DNA of 11,708 nt from Halococcaceae archaeon (lineage in GTDB: Archaea; Halobacteriota; Halobacteria; Halobacteriales; Halalkalicoccaceae), in NCBI GenBank assembly GCA_007128515.1, contig SKXI01000169.1, positions 1 through 11,708 of the forward strand, written 5' to 3'. Numbering within the stretch: the first letter of the stretch is position 1; each line of letters starts with the position of its first letter. The position numbers and the translations under genes are program-made. Below are positions 1-7,194 of this stretch, one piece after another. The notes beneath the pieces were generated by a model. It searched no databases, was not told the DNA's origin, and saw only the letters and a program-made list of their open reading frames with translations.

Positions 1-2
1 CC

Positions 3-206
3 GCGCTCCAGGAGATCGGCAAGCAGATGTACCAGCAGCAGGCCGCACAGCAGGCCGCCGGCGCGGGCGGTGCGGGCGCTGGTGCCGGCTTCGATCCCGA
101 GGACATGGCCGGCGGACCGGGTGCCGGGCCAGGAGCGGACCCCGGCGGCGACGGCGAGTACGTCGACGCCGACTTCGAGGACGTAGAGGACGAGGACGAA
201 CGGTAG
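3..206 (+). CDS. dnaK: DnaK (Hsp70) chaperone, C-terminal end, partial
   Basis: This is the last 67 residues of the Hsp70 chaperone DnaK; the rest lies upstream of the window. Visible are the end of the helical lid ([13 protein letters not shown]), a Gln/Ala/Gly-rich linker, and a very acidic tail ending [15 protein letters not shown]. The tail matches the conserved DnaK ending (the bacterial form is VVDAEFEEV). DnaK binds and refolds exposed hydrophobic segments in an ATP cycle driven by DnaJ and GrpE in the cytoplasm. Its partner dnaJ is about 5 kb downstream on the same strand, an arrangement familiar in haloarchaea. The frame is open from base 3 to the TAG at 204-206. Assignment rests on the C-terminal signature and the context. 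Confidence 0.93.
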   Translation, partial: ALQEIGKQMYQQQAAQQAAGAGGAGAGAGFDPEDMAGGPGAGPGADPGGDGEYVDADFEDVEDEDER

Positions 207-237
207 AGGACCTCGGCCGCTTCAGCTACGAGGACGC

Positions 238-248
238 TCGTTTTCCTC
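238..248 (+). terminator. Possible T-rich terminator after dnaK
   Basis: A short T-rich run (TCGTTTTCCTCC) lies about 35 bases after the dnaK stop. Archaeal transcription often ends at oligo-T tracts without a strong hairpin. The run is short and interrupted, so support is weak. Confidence 0.25.
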
Positions 249-308
249 CGACGTTTCGATCCTTCGGGCACGTCAACACCTATCACGATCCGCCCCGTGG
301 GTGGGTCC

Positions 309-710
309 ATGTCGCAGGTGACACTCGACGCGGCGACGGAGATGGTGGCGGCAGCGGAGGAGAGAGCCGAGGAGATCGGCGTCCCAATGTGTATCGCGGT
401 ACTCGACGGCGGGGCGAACCTGGTCGCGTTCCACCGGATGGACGACGCGTTGCTCGCGAGCATCGACATCGCCCGGGACAAGGCGTACACGGCACTCACG
501 CTGAAGATGCCAACGGAGGAGCTCGCCGAACTCGCCCAGCCCGGCGAGGAACTCTACGGGATCGAGGCGACGAACGACGGCCGGATCGTCGTCTTCGGCG
601 GCGGGATCCCGATCGAGGGCGAGGGAGAGCCGATCGGTGCGATCGGCGTCAGCGGCGGGAGCGTCGAGGAGGACGTCACCGTCGCGGAGGCGGGACTGGA
701 GGCGTTCTAG
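309..710 (+). CDS. GlcG/HbpS (DUF336) family heme-binding-like protein
   Basis: A 133-residue protein of the GlcG/HbpS family (DUF336), small alpha/beta proteins of which some bind heme or other small molecules; the exact role is not settled for most members. Family signatures are clear: CIAVLDGGANLVAFHRMD, the segment SIDIARDKAYTAL, the G/GGIPI turn, and IGAIGVSGGSVEEDV near the C-terminus. It spans the usual family length. A GTG at 297 would add four residues, but the ATG at 309 gives the typical family N-terminus (MSQVTLDAATEMV). A weak AT-containing element (ACCTATCAC, 277-285) lies about 27 bases upstream, as expected for a leaderless archaeal start. It follows dnaK on the same strand with a 102-base gap and converges on the next gene. 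Confidence 0.9.
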   Translation: MSQVTLDAATEMVAAAEERAEEIGVPMCIAVLDGGANLVAFHRMDDALLASIDIARDKAYTALTLKMPTEELAELAQPGEELYGIEATNDGRIVVFGGGIPIEGEGEPIGAIGVSGGSVEEDVTVAEAGLEAF

Positions 711-772
711 GCGGATGGGGACGTTCCACCGTTCGAGGGATCGCCAGCGATCGCCCGGACCCGATCGACCGT

Positions 773-1186
773 TCAGGGGAGCGAGACCGTCGACAGCCTC
801 GCGTTCTCCTTCAGGAGGAGTCCGGCGCCGCCGACGACGAACGGAACCGGATCGAGCGAGGTCGTCCGGAGCGTCGGATGGAACGCGCCACGCTCGCGGA
901 CCGCGTCGCGCGTCTGGAGCAGGACCTCCCCGTCCCCGGAGAGCGATTCGTTGTACTCGACCAGATAGGTCCCCGCGTCCAGGTTCCACCACCCGTAGTC
1001 GTCGTCGGGGTTCCGTAGCCGTGTCTCGACGGGCTCCCGGTCGGCCCCGGTCAGTTCGCCGCCGCCGAAGTCGACGCGCGCGGGCACGGTCACCCGCGAG
1101 ACGGCCGCCGCGGTGAGGTCCACACCCCCGTCGTGGACCTGGGTCGGTTCGTGGAGCAGGCCGTCGATCCGATCTGCGAGCGCCAT
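773..1186 (-). CDS. dCTP deaminase / dUTPase-fold family protein
   Basis: A 137-residue acidic protein resembling the haloarchaeal branch of the dCTP deaminase/dUTPase fold. Supporting segments are GGVDLTAAAVSRV near the N-terminus, the strand motif WWNLDAGTYLVEYNESL, GDGEVLLQTRDAVRERGAFHPTL in the centre, and LLLKENARLSTVSL at the end, which together follow the jelly-roll order of these enzymes. Family members hydrolyse dUTP or deaminate dCTP to keep uracil out of DNA. The classical dUTPase tyrosine motif and the full dCTP-deaminase active site are not obvious to me, so the exact reaction is uncertain. The gene lies 75 bases downstream of the Rieske gene on the same strand and has its own TATA-like element, so it can be transcribed alone. 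Confidence 0.72.
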   Translation of the reverse strand: MALADRIDGLLHEPTQVHDGGVDLTAAAVSRVTVPARVDFGGGELTGADREPVETRLRNPDDDYGWWNLDAGTYLVEYNESLSGDGEVLLQTRDAVRERGAFHPTLRTTSLDPVPFVVGGAGLLLKENARLSTVSLP

Positions 1187-1210
1187 GGTGGAACGTCCGT
1201 CTCCGGACGG

Positions 1211-1217
1211 TAAAAAA
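1211..1217 (-). promoter_or_regulatory. Box A (TATA-like) for the dUTPase-fold gene
   Basis: On the minus strand this reads TTTTTTA, centred 28 bases upstream of the ATG at 1186, the spacing expected for a leaderless haloarchaeal transcript. The same T-run sits about 45 bases after the stop of the Rieske gene and could also end that transcript. A 6-bp inverted repeat, CGTCCG-tctc-CGGACG (1194-1209), lies between it and the start codon. Confidence 0.5.
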
Positions 1218-1261
1218 CGGGGCCCGATACTACCGACGGGGAATCGCTCGATCCGCTCCGT

Positions 1262-3010
1262 TCACTCTGCCTCGTGCAGGCGCTCGCCGCGGTGGAGCCG
1301 CGTCGCGATCGAGAACGTCTGTTCGTGTCGCCTGCGGGTCGGGAAGTGCGCGGCCATGTAGCGGGCGGTCGCCAGCAGCGCGAGTCGGCGTTCTCGCTCC
1401 TCCGAGACGGCGTCGAACCGCTGGAACGCCGCCTCGACGCTCTGGATCGTGTGGAAGCCGGCGTCCTCTCTGAGCAGGCCACGCCCGAGAGTCCGTTTCA
1501 GGTCGTCCGGATCGCCCCCTGCATCGAAGTGCTCGCTCACGAGTCGGGCAGCACGATCGACCTGCCCCTGCTCGTCGAACGCGTCGAGGAGCTCCTCCCG
1601 GATCCGCTTCGGATCGCGGTCGGAGTCGCCGGGTTCCGGGATCGGTGCCCGGGGGGTGTTGAGGAAGCGATCCCGGTAGACCGACATCGCGCCGTCGAAA
1701 CAGCCCCGGTAGAGGTTCTGGGTATCGGTCTTCGTGGACGCGCGGTGGACCGCGTTCGCGTAGGTGAACGTGTGGTGTACCGTGTTCCAGTCGTTGAACT
1801 CGTTGTTCGTCGCGAAGTACGCGACGCGTCTCGTCGCTGCGCGGGCGACCGCGTCGGCGAGTTCCTCGACGGTCGCCCCAGCGGCGATCGCCTCCGTGAG
1901 CGCGTCGATCACCGTGTGGGGGTCCTCCGAGAGCAGCGTCTCGACGAACCCGCCGGGGCGCTCCCAGCTCTTCCCCTCCCCCGCGGCGACGAGATCCGGG
2001 AGGAGGTCCTCGGCGTCGGCACAGAGTCCGGCGATGTCGACCGGCTGTCGCCACGAGGAGAGCTCCTCCGATCGGGTCGCACCCGTGAGCCGGGGGACCG
2101 TCGAGGCGAGGACGGCGTCGGCGTGGCCCTCCCAGCCGACGTGCTCGAGCAGCTCGAACGCGGTGTTGACGAAGTCGAGGGTGTGGCCCGCGTCCATGTA
2201 GCGGTGGTCCGTCGCGGCCGTGAAGAGCAGTTCCGCGACGCCTTCGGGCGGGAGCGTCGCGATGGCGGTGAGCAGACAGCGTTCGGCACCGGCGCGGTCG
2301 CGAACCTCGATCGACTCACGGAACCACGAGAGCAGGCGCTCTCTCGAGAGCGAGCGGCTCTCGAACGCGCGCTGTTCGAACCGGGGTGGCTCGCCCGCGC
2401 TGTCGTCGGCCACCTCGCGCACGCCCGTGAACATCGCCCGTCGTTTGTCGCGCCCGCCGACGTGGTCGTAGAGCGTCGCCGTACAGCCGAGCGTCGTCAG
2501 CCCCCGACCCCAGCCCGAGTTCCTGTATCTCGTTCCGAACCGGACGGCGGTCTCGAGCGGCGTCGTGAAGCCCTCGCCGTGGTCGTCGAGTCCGATCACC
2601 GCCTTCGCCATCACCAGCGTGAGGTCCTCCTGAAGGCCGTCGGCGAGTCGGTTCCGCCAGCGCGTCTCGGGTGGAACCGTCGGCTCGGGGTCGGGGTCGA
2701 GCGAGATCGCGTCGCCGTCGACCCGGACGGGGAACGTCTGGACGTCGTCGGCCCACGGGTCGAACGTGTCGCCCTTCTCGAGTTCGAACCGGGCGTGGTG
2801 CCAGTGACAGGTGAGGATACCGTCGTCGACGGTGCCCTCCGTGAGGGGGAATCCCATGTGCGGACAGCGGTTGTCCACGGCGTAGACCTCACCCTCGTGG
2901 TGAAAGAGCGCGATCGCCTGTCCGTCGGCCGAGACGAGCGTTCGGCCCTCGGCCTCGAGGTCCGAGAGAGAGGCCACCTCGACGAAGTCGCGAGTGGTAT
3001 CTGTCGACAT
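1262..3010 (-). CDS. Rieske [2Fe-2S] protein with large helical C-terminal region
   Basis: A 582-residue protein. Residues 8-110 form a Rieske ferredoxin domain: C49-x-H51 in CPHMGFPL and C68-x2-H71 in CHWHHARF supply the two Cys and two His ligands of a [2Fe-2S] cluster, with the usual 16-residue spacing. Residues ~120-582 form a long, mainly helical region that I cannot assign. It is rich in His/Asp/Glu segments (TDHRYMDAGHTLDFVNTAFELLEHVGW, split here at ~265-291; NEFNDWNTVHHTFTY at ~405-419) that could bind metal. It is not the usual ring-hydroxylating alpha-subunit catalytic domain, since I see no typical DxxHxxxxH motif. The likely role is an oxidoreductase in which the Rieske domain feeds electrons to the C-terminal part. 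No partner reductase is adjacent. No signal peptide, so probably cytoplasmic. The ATG at 3010 fits the box A. Confidence 0.85.
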   Translation of the reverse strand: MSTDTTRDFVEVASLSDLEAEGRTLVSADGQAIALFHHEGEVYAVDNRCPHMGFPLTEGTVDDGILTCHWHHARFELEKGDTFDPWADDVQTFPVRVDGDAISLDPDPEPTVPPETRWRNRLADGLQEDLTLVMAKAVIGLDDHGEGFTTPLETAVRFGTRYRNSGWGRGLTTLGCTATLYDHVGGRDKRRAMFTGVREVADDSAGEPPRFEQRAFESRSLSRERLLSWFRESIEVRDRAGAERCLLTAIATLPPEGVAELLFTAATDHRYMDAGHTLDFVNTAFELLEHVGWEGHADAVLASTVPRLTGATRSEELSSWRQPVDIAGLCADAEDLLPDLVAAGEGKSWERPGGFVETLLSEDPHTVIDALTEAIAAGATVEELADAVARAATRRVAYFATNNEFNDWNTVHHTFTYANAVHRASTKTDTQNLYRGCFDGAMSVYRDRFLNTPRAPIPEPGDSDRDPKRIREELLDAFDEQGQVDRAARLVSEHFDAGGDPDDLKRTLGRGLLREDAGFHTIQSVEAAFQRFDAVSEERERRLALLATARYMAAHFPTRRRHEQTFSIATRLHRGERLHEAE

Positions 3011-3016
3011 GGAACG

Positions 3017-3040
3017 CGGTACGATCGGTACCGGGTAAAA
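3017..3040 (-). promoter_or_regulatory. Promoter of the Rieske gene: box A plus inverted repeat
   Basis: On the minus strand, TTTTACCC (3033-3040) is centred about 27 bases upstream of the ATG at 3010, fitting a leaderless start. Between box A and the start lies the inverted repeat CGGTAC-GATCG-GTACCG (3017-3033), 6-bp arms with a 5-base spacer. It overlaps the expected transcription-start region and is a candidate operator. Its regulator is unknown. Confidence 0.5.
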
Positions 3041-3066
3041 GGTTCGCTGAAGGGGAGTTCAGTCGG

Positions 3067-3083
3067 CCGGACGAGACGTCCGG
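3067..3083. terminator. Perfect hairpin downstream of the Tat-exported protein gene
   Basis: CCGGACG-AGA-CGTCCGG, 7-bp perfect arms with a 3-base loop, lies about 80 bases past the stop of the minus-strand gene that ends at 3166. It is upstream of the Rieske box A. No T-run follows on the minus strand immediately, so it may be a processing or termination hairpin, or chance in GC-rich DNA. Confidence 0.3.
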
Positions 3084-3165
3084 GGAACGGTCCACCGGTG
3101 CAAGAGGGGGACCGGGATCCGTCCGTCGACGGGCGGGCCGAGCAGCGGTCACCCGTTCGACCCGT

Positions 3166-4101
3166 TCACCAGCACTCGAGGGTCAGGTCGTACGCGAACC
3201 GTGCGTCGGGTTCGACGCTCGTGGCGAGGACCCCGTACGTCCCTGTCGAACCGAGGCGGTAGCCGTCGACGGTCGCCTCGCCCTCGCCGGAGGCGACGGC
3301 GAGGAGGTCGCCGTCCGGGGAGACGAGCGAGACGTGCGGTGAGCCCGCCTCGGTGCTCATCGTCAGGCGAACACAGTCGCCACACTCCCCGTCGAAGCTG
3401 TAGAGGTCGTAGCGATGGTCCTCGCTCGGGAGCCCGCGGCGGTCCTCGTCGGTGAGTTCGCCCGCCACCGACGAGCTACACTCGAGGCGCTCCGGGACGG
3501 TCGGCGGCTCCCGGTCCCAGCAGCTGACGTGCAGCCAGTACCGGTACTCCGGGTCGGCGACGTTCCAGTCCATGGCGACGATCCGATACTCGCCGTCGGT
3601 GGGGATCTCGGCGAAGAGGAAGGCGACCCCACGGTGGGTGAACGTCTCCTCGTGCATCGACGCGACGAGGGTCCCGTCCGCGTCGAGCAGGTAGATGGCG
3701 GGTTCGCCCGCGAACGGGAACTCGCCGTGGGCGTCGTCGGGGTCCGGGTCGCCGATCCGCTCGGTCCGCACGAAGAGGTCGATCCGTTCCCCCTCCCGAC
3801 CGTCGAACCGGTACTCGCGGTACCGGTGTCCGTCCCGGAGCGCCGGTAGAGGGTCGAACCGCTCGGGGTCCCACTCGGGCTCATCCACCTCGTCGGCCTC
3901 GAATCGAGGCTCCTCGCCGGTGAACGCCTCTTCGATCTCCGCTCCACACTCAAGCCTGCGAACCACCGGTCCGTCCTCCCCGTCACCGTCCCCGGTACCG
4001 TCGTCGGTCGAACCGACAGCCACTCCGGCCGTCGTCACTCCCGCCGCCGTGGCGGCGAGGACGAGATACGACCGTCTCGATACCCGACTATCGCGTAACA
4101 T
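3166..4101 (-). CDS. Tat-exported protein with two PPC-like beta domains
   Basis: A secreted protein of 311 residues. The N-terminus carries a twin-arginine signal (SRRSYLVLAATAAGVTTAG), the main export route in haloarchaea; no lipobox cysteine follows. A Thr/Gly/Asp/Glu linker leads into two tandem domains that each start with LEC and end in an aromatic/LxxxCW pattern (WLHVSCW at ~188-195, YDLTLECW at the C-terminus). This is like bacterial/archaeal pre-peptidase C-terminal (PPC) beta domains, which usually accompany secreted enzymes. Here no enzyme domain is present. Six conserved-looking cysteines (C52, C194, C208, C240, C243, C310) could form disulfides. I chose the ATG at 4101 rather than the GTG at 4125, because the box A at 4139-4146 is too close to the GTG. 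Function is unknown; binding or cell-surface roles are possible. Confidence 0.8.
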   Translation of the reverse strand: MLRDSRVSRRSYLVLAATAAGVTTAGVAVGSTDDGTGDGDGEDGPVVRRLECGAEIEEAFTGEEPRFEADEVDEPEWDPERFDPLPALRDGHRYREYRFDGREGERIDLFVRTERIGDPDPDDAHGEFPFAGEPAIYLLDADGTLVASMHEETFTHRGVAFLFAEIPTDGEYRIVAMDWNVADPEYRYWLHVSCWDREPPTVPERLECSSSVAGELTDEDRRGLPSEDHRYDLYSFDGECGDCVRLTMSTEAGSPHVSLVSPDGDLLAVASGEGEATVDGYRLGSTGTYGVLATSVEPDARFAYDLTLECW

Positions 4102-4138
4102 CGGGGTGATCGATGTTGTATTCACGCTTTACTATTTG

Positions 4139-4146
4139 TTTAATAA
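4139..4146 (-). promoter_or_regulatory. Box A for the Tat-exported protein gene
   Basis: The minus strand reads TTATTAAA in an unusually AT-rich stretch. A start of transcription about 26 bases downstream would fall near 4117. That leaves a ~15-base leader before the ATG at 4101 and lies downstream of the alternative GTG at 4125, so the promoter argues for the shorter protein. Confidence 0.5.
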
Positions 4147-4342
4147 TCATATCTCCTATCGGAACAGTCAGTCGTAAAAGGTCGTTTCGTCCGACCTGCA
4201 CGACGAGGGGCCGATCTCCCGCTCGGCGGCGTACGTGGTTTCGATAGACGACGTGAGAAGCGGTTTCGTGAGCGAACAGGCTCGATCGGTCGAACCAGAG
4301 GACGGCCCGAAATCACACCACCCGACCGACACCACCTGCGTT

Positions 4343-5260
4343 CTACGCGGTCGAGGCGAGCGTGCGGATCCGAGAGTCGGTCGAGCCCATCATCCGCCAG
4401 TTCGACCCCCGCAGCCGGAGCAGGGTGCCGTCGTTCGTTCCGCCGAACAGGTCGTCACCGTCGACAGTCCAGGCGGAGATCATCGCCTCCGGTTCGCCGG
4501 GGTACGCGAGCCGTTCACCCTCGGAACGGTCCCCGTCGAACCGAAGCAGGAGGCCATCGGCCCCGTCCGGACCGTTCCACTCGCCGGGCGGGCCGCGGGC
4601 GATACCCGCGTAGACCGAGCCCTCGAAGGAGATCGACTCGCTGACGTAACGATGCGGGACGTCCGCGTCCAGTCGCGTCCACGATCGGCCACCGTCCTCG
4701 GTCCGATAGATCCCGGTCCCGGTCGAGACGACGTACCTCCCCGAACTCTCGACGAGGACGTGGTGGACGTCGTCGTGGACGCCATCGCGGCGCGAGCGCC
4801 AGCCCTCACCACCGTCGTCGCTCACGTAGACCCCGCCGACCTCGACGCCGAGGACCAGCCAGGATGGGTCGTCGACGTGCGTTTCCACCGTTCTGATCCG
4901 TGGTTCGGAGTGGTGTGGCGGGGTCTCCCACTCGTCGCTCCCGGGAAGGTCCTCACGAGTCACCTGCAGGGTCCACGTCTCCCCCTCGTCCGCGGAGACG
5001 TAGAGGTGGACGCCGTCGGTGCCCGCGTAGAGATCGCCACCCTCCCCGACCGCGACGGAGTGAACACCCCGGGTCGGAACCCCGAGGTCCTCCCAGGAGT
5101 CACCGTCGTCGGTCGACCGATAGAGCCCGGTCTCCGTGGCAGCGAACAGACCGTGGGGGCCGAGACGGCGGACGAGCGTGACCGTCCCGCAGTCGAGGAC
5201 GCTCTCCGCACGCTCCCCGAATCGCACCACTTCGTCCCCGGTTCCGGCGAGGATCGTCAT
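4343..5260 (-). CDS. Asp-box (BNR-repeat) beta-propeller protein
   Basis: A 305-residue protein with at least four Asp-box motifs (S/T-x-D-x-G-x-x-W): STDDGDSW (49-56), SADEGETW (89-96), SDDGGEGW (147-154) and TEDGGRSW (187-194). Each follows a GxY(R/V) strand, the pattern of sialidase/sortilin-type beta-propellers. It lacks a signal peptide and the catalytic Arg triad of sialidases is not evident, so it is probably a cytoplasmic or scaffold propeller rather than a glycosidase. The frame is open 19 codons further up (an ATG at 5317), but the ATG at 5260 is preferred. A TATA-like CTATATG lies about 28 bases upstream of it, and the protein then begins MTILAGTGDEVVRF, directly entering the first blade. 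It is divergent from dnaJ. Confidence 0.85.
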   Translation of the reverse strand: MTILAGTGDEVVRFGERAESVLDCGTVTLVRRLGPHGLFAATETGLYRSTDDGDSWEDLGVPTRGVHSVAVGEGGDLYAGTDGVHLYVSADEGETWTLQVTREDLPGSDEWETPPHHSEPRIRTVETHVDDPSWLVLGVEVGGVYVSDDGGEGWRSRRDGVHDDVHHVLVESSGRYVVSTGTGIYRTEDGGRSWTRLDADVPHRYVSESISFEGSVYAGIARGPPGEWNGPDGADGLLLRFDGDRSEGERLAYPGEPEAMISAWTVDGDDLFGGTNDGTLLRLRGSNWRMMGSTDSRIRTLASTA

Positions 5261-5284
5261 GGGGTAGAGATGACGCCGGGCCGG

Positions 5285-5291
5285 CATATAG
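5285..5291 (-). promoter_or_regulatory. Box A for the Asp-box protein gene
   Basis: The minus strand reads CTATATG, centred about 28 bases before the ATG at 5260, the spacing of a leaderless archaeal promoter. The 99-base gap to dnaJ must hold divergent promoters; a weaker plus-strand candidate for dnaJ is TTCAAA at 5326-5331. Confidence 0.5.
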
Positions 5292-5359
5292 ATGGGGTCC
5301 GGGGCGGATTCCGACAAGCGGTCAGTTCAAATGTCTCGACCGAATACGGGGTATAACTG

Positions 5360-6490
5360 ATGAGCGAGGATTTCTACGAGATCCTCGGCGTGGATCGGGA
5401 CGCGTCGGAGGAAGAGATCAAACGCGCCTACCGAAAGAAGGCGGCGCAGTACCACCCCGACGTGAGCGACGAGCCGAACGCCGAGGAGAAGTTCAAGAAG
5501 GTCCAGAAGGCCAAGGAGGTGTTGACCGACGAACAGGAACGGACGGCCTACGACCGGATGGGCCACGACCGCTTCGAGGAGGCCGACAAACGTGGCGGCT
5601 TCGACGGTGGCGGGGGCGGTGACCCGTTCGGCGGCCGCGACCCCTTCGGCGGCGGTGGCGGCCTCGGTGACATCTTCGAACAGTTCTTCGGCGGCGGTGG
5701 CAGGAGCCGAAACGGCCCGCGACAGGGTGCGGACCTCCGGACGGAGCTCTCGATTACCCTGGAGGAGGCGTACGAGGGGGCGAAAAAGGAGATGACGGTC
5801 ACGCGTCCGGCCGAGTGCGGGGCGTGTGACGGCGAGGGAGGACACGACCCGACCACGTGTGGTGAGTGTGGCGGGAGCGGTCAGGTCACCCAGGTCCAGC
5901 AGACGCCGTTCGGGCGGATGCAGCAGACGACGACCTGTCGGCGCTGTGGCGGCGAGGGCAAGCAGTTCGCCGACCGCTGTGGCGAGTGTCGGGGTGAGGG
6001 CGTCGTTCGGGAGGAGGCGACGCTCACCGTGGACGTACCGGCCGGGATCGCCGACGGTCAGACGCTCCGGATGGAGCGCGAGGGCGCGCCGGGCGAGCGC
6101 GGCGGCCGGCGCGGCGACCTCCTGATCGAGATCACCGTCGAGGAGCACCCCGACTTCGAGCGCGAGGGCAACGATCTCAGGTACCGAGCGCCGATCTCGT
6201 TCCCGCAGGCGACGTTCGGCGACACGATCGAGGTGCCGACGCTCGACGGCGCGGTCGAGTTCGACGTCGAGAAGGGAACGCAGAGCGGCGAGACGTTCAG
6301 GCTTGAGGGGAAGGGGATGCCCCGACTCAGACGCCGCGGTCGGGGCGACCTCTACGTCACGGTGCAGGTCGTCACGCCGAAGTCGCTCAACCGCGAGCAG
6401 CGCGAGGCGCTCGAGGCGTTCGCCGAGGCCGGCGGCGAGGAGGTCGAGGTCGGAAAGGGCTTCTTCGAGAAGATCCGCGACACGTTCTGA
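5360..6490 (+). CDS. dnaJ: DnaJ (Hsp40) co-chaperone, complete
   Basis: Full-length type I Hsp40, 376 residues. The J domain spans about 1-70 with the HPD motif at 32-34, which triggers ATP hydrolysis by DnaK. A Gly/Phe-rich linker follows (about 79-117, repeats of DPFGG). The zinc-finger domain has all four CxxCxGxG motifs, starting at C153, C167, C193 and C207, and binds two zinc ions. The C-terminal substrate-binding beta domains follow (AGIADGQTLRMEREG, then FGDTIEVPTLDG) and the end helix. DnaJ delivers unfolded substrates to DnaK, whose gene ends at base 206 on the same strand. The ATG at 5360 gives the standard family start (MSEDFYEILGVDRDA). No key residue is missing. Because genes of both orientations separate it from dnaK, it must be transcribed from its own promoter. 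Confidence 0.97.
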   Translation: MSEDFYEILGVDRDASEEEIKRAYRKKAAQYHPDVSDEPNAEEKFKKVQKAKEVLTDEQERTAYDRMGHDRFEEADKRGGFDGGGGGDPFGGRDPFGGGGGLGDIFEQFFGGGGRSRNGPRQGADLRTELSITLEEAYEGAKKEMTVTRPAECGACDGEGGHDPTTCGECGGSGQVTQVQQTPFGRMQQTTTCRRCGGEGKQFADRCGECRGEGVVREEATLTVDVPAGIADGQTLRMEREGAPGERGGRRGDLLIEITVEEHPDFEREGNDLRYRAPISFPQATFGDTIEVPTLDGAVEFDVEKGTQSGETFRLEGKGMPRLRRRGRGDLYVTVQVVTPKSLNREQREALEAFAEAGGEEVEVGKGFFEKIRDTF

Positions 6491-6682
6491 GTCCGATCGA
6501 GGGTATCGTGAAACGGTTAGTAGCCCCGTCTTCCGCTTCGCCGAATCGATCAGTACAGGGGGCTCGCGTACCGTCGCACAGTTCGATATGGCTTTATACT
6601 GTCAGAAACCGCTTGCAGGATATCGAGGATGGAGTGCAGCACGGCGATCGCGTTCGTTTTGCCCGAGTTTGTCTGAAACGGG
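6491..6682. other. Gene-free stretch after dnaJ
   Basis: No convincing gene is seen. GC drops relative to dnaJ. A plus-strand TATA-like element (CTTTATAC, 6592-6599) may be the relic promoter of the decayed zinc-finger gene that follows. I saw no clear insertion-sequence termini or tRNA. Confidence 0.4.
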
Positions 6683-6850
6683 TGGTCAGTAGACGCGCTT
6701 ACCGACCGATGTGCGTTCTGTGGCGAGAATTTACGGGACGGCGGTGCCGGATTCATGGAACACATCGAATCCGCCGAAACCTGTGAGGCGCGGTTCGAAG
6801 CATAGCGGGAGAACATCACTGGAGACATCGGTGGCGAGTGGAGCGGGTAA
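6683..6850 (+). pseudogene. Broken small haloarchaeal zinc-finger protein (DUF7501-like)
   Basis: Read in one frame, this region encodes SVDALTDRCAFCGENLRD, then GGAGFMEHIESAETCEARFEA, a TAG stop (6803-6805), and RENITGDIGGEWSG before the TAA at 6848-6850. The pattern CxxC...GGAGF(M)xH...C...F(E/D)xW RENxxxDxGGEW(S)G is that of a family of ~50-residue haloarchaeal zinc-finger proteins. The TAG falls exactly where the family has Trp, so it looks like a TGG to TAG change. There is also no ATG, GTG or TTG between the preceding in-frame TGA (6674-6676) and the first Cys. Missing start plus internal stop point to a decayed gene. Family recognition is from memory of the motif, not a search. Confidence 0.72.
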
Positions 6851-6909
6851 TCCTCTAAACAACCTCCACGTACCGAAGACGTTCGCCTACTCGTGGCTCG
6901 TAGAGGACG

Positions 6910-7110
6910 TTACCCCTCCCTCTCTTCGAACTCTCCTCGGTAATCCGCGTTCATTCTGGACGCTGTTGCAGCCAGTGTCGTCTTCGCGCCACTGCAGGCC
7001 GGACAACGAACAAATTCGTACATGCCCCACTGATTCTCCACCTCCCCGTTAAACGAGTTCTTGCATTCGTGGCAGGTAAAGCGAACCTTCACTCTTTCAC
7101 CCGGAGACAT
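6910..7110 (-). CDS. Small zinc-ribbon protein
   Basis: A 66-residue protein with two CxxC knuckles: C13HEC16 and C36PAC39, about 20 residues apart, which would hold one zinc ion in a treble-clef or ribbon fold. The N-terminus MSPGERVKVRFTC and the segment WGMYEFVRCPAC fit a beta-hairpin zinc ribbon. Haloarchaea encode many such small proteins, most without known function; possible roles include nucleic-acid or protein binding. The gene is divergent from the sdhB-like gene across a 111-base gap. No strong box A is evident upstream of the ATG at 7110; GAATTACTT (7139-7147, minus strand) is the best candidate. The two well-formed cysteine pairs and the uninterrupted frame make it probably real. 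Confidence 0.68.
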   Translation of the reverse strand: MSPGERVKVRFTCHECKNSFNGEVENQWGMYEFVRCPACSGAKTTLAATASRMNADYRGEFEEREG

Positions 7111-7194
7111 CCATCGTATGTGTATGGGTTTCCCACCCCAAGTAATTCAGGTGTCTCACCCGTATCTTCGGGCAGTATAGCTGCCACGCGTTGT

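Noticed and set aside
1274..3262. Very long open plus-strand frame (662 codons) opposite the Rieske gene
   Set aside because: It is the mirror of a high-GC gene on the other strand; the product is Arg/Val-rich without any motif, whereas the minus strand encodes a clear Rieske domain.
4235..5356. Plus-strand frame of 373 codons opposite the Asp-box gene
   Set aside because: The minus-strand frame has four Asp-box motifs and a matching promoter; the plus frame has none.
5327..6148. Minus-strand frame of 273 codons opposite dnaJ
   Set aside because: Low-complexity Leu/Ala/Arg product caused by codon bias of dnaJ, which is certain on the plus strand.
6550..6828. 92-codon minus-strand frame after dnaJ
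   Set aside because: It covers the zinc-finger remnant of the other strand and matches no family I know; I looked for transposase features and found none.
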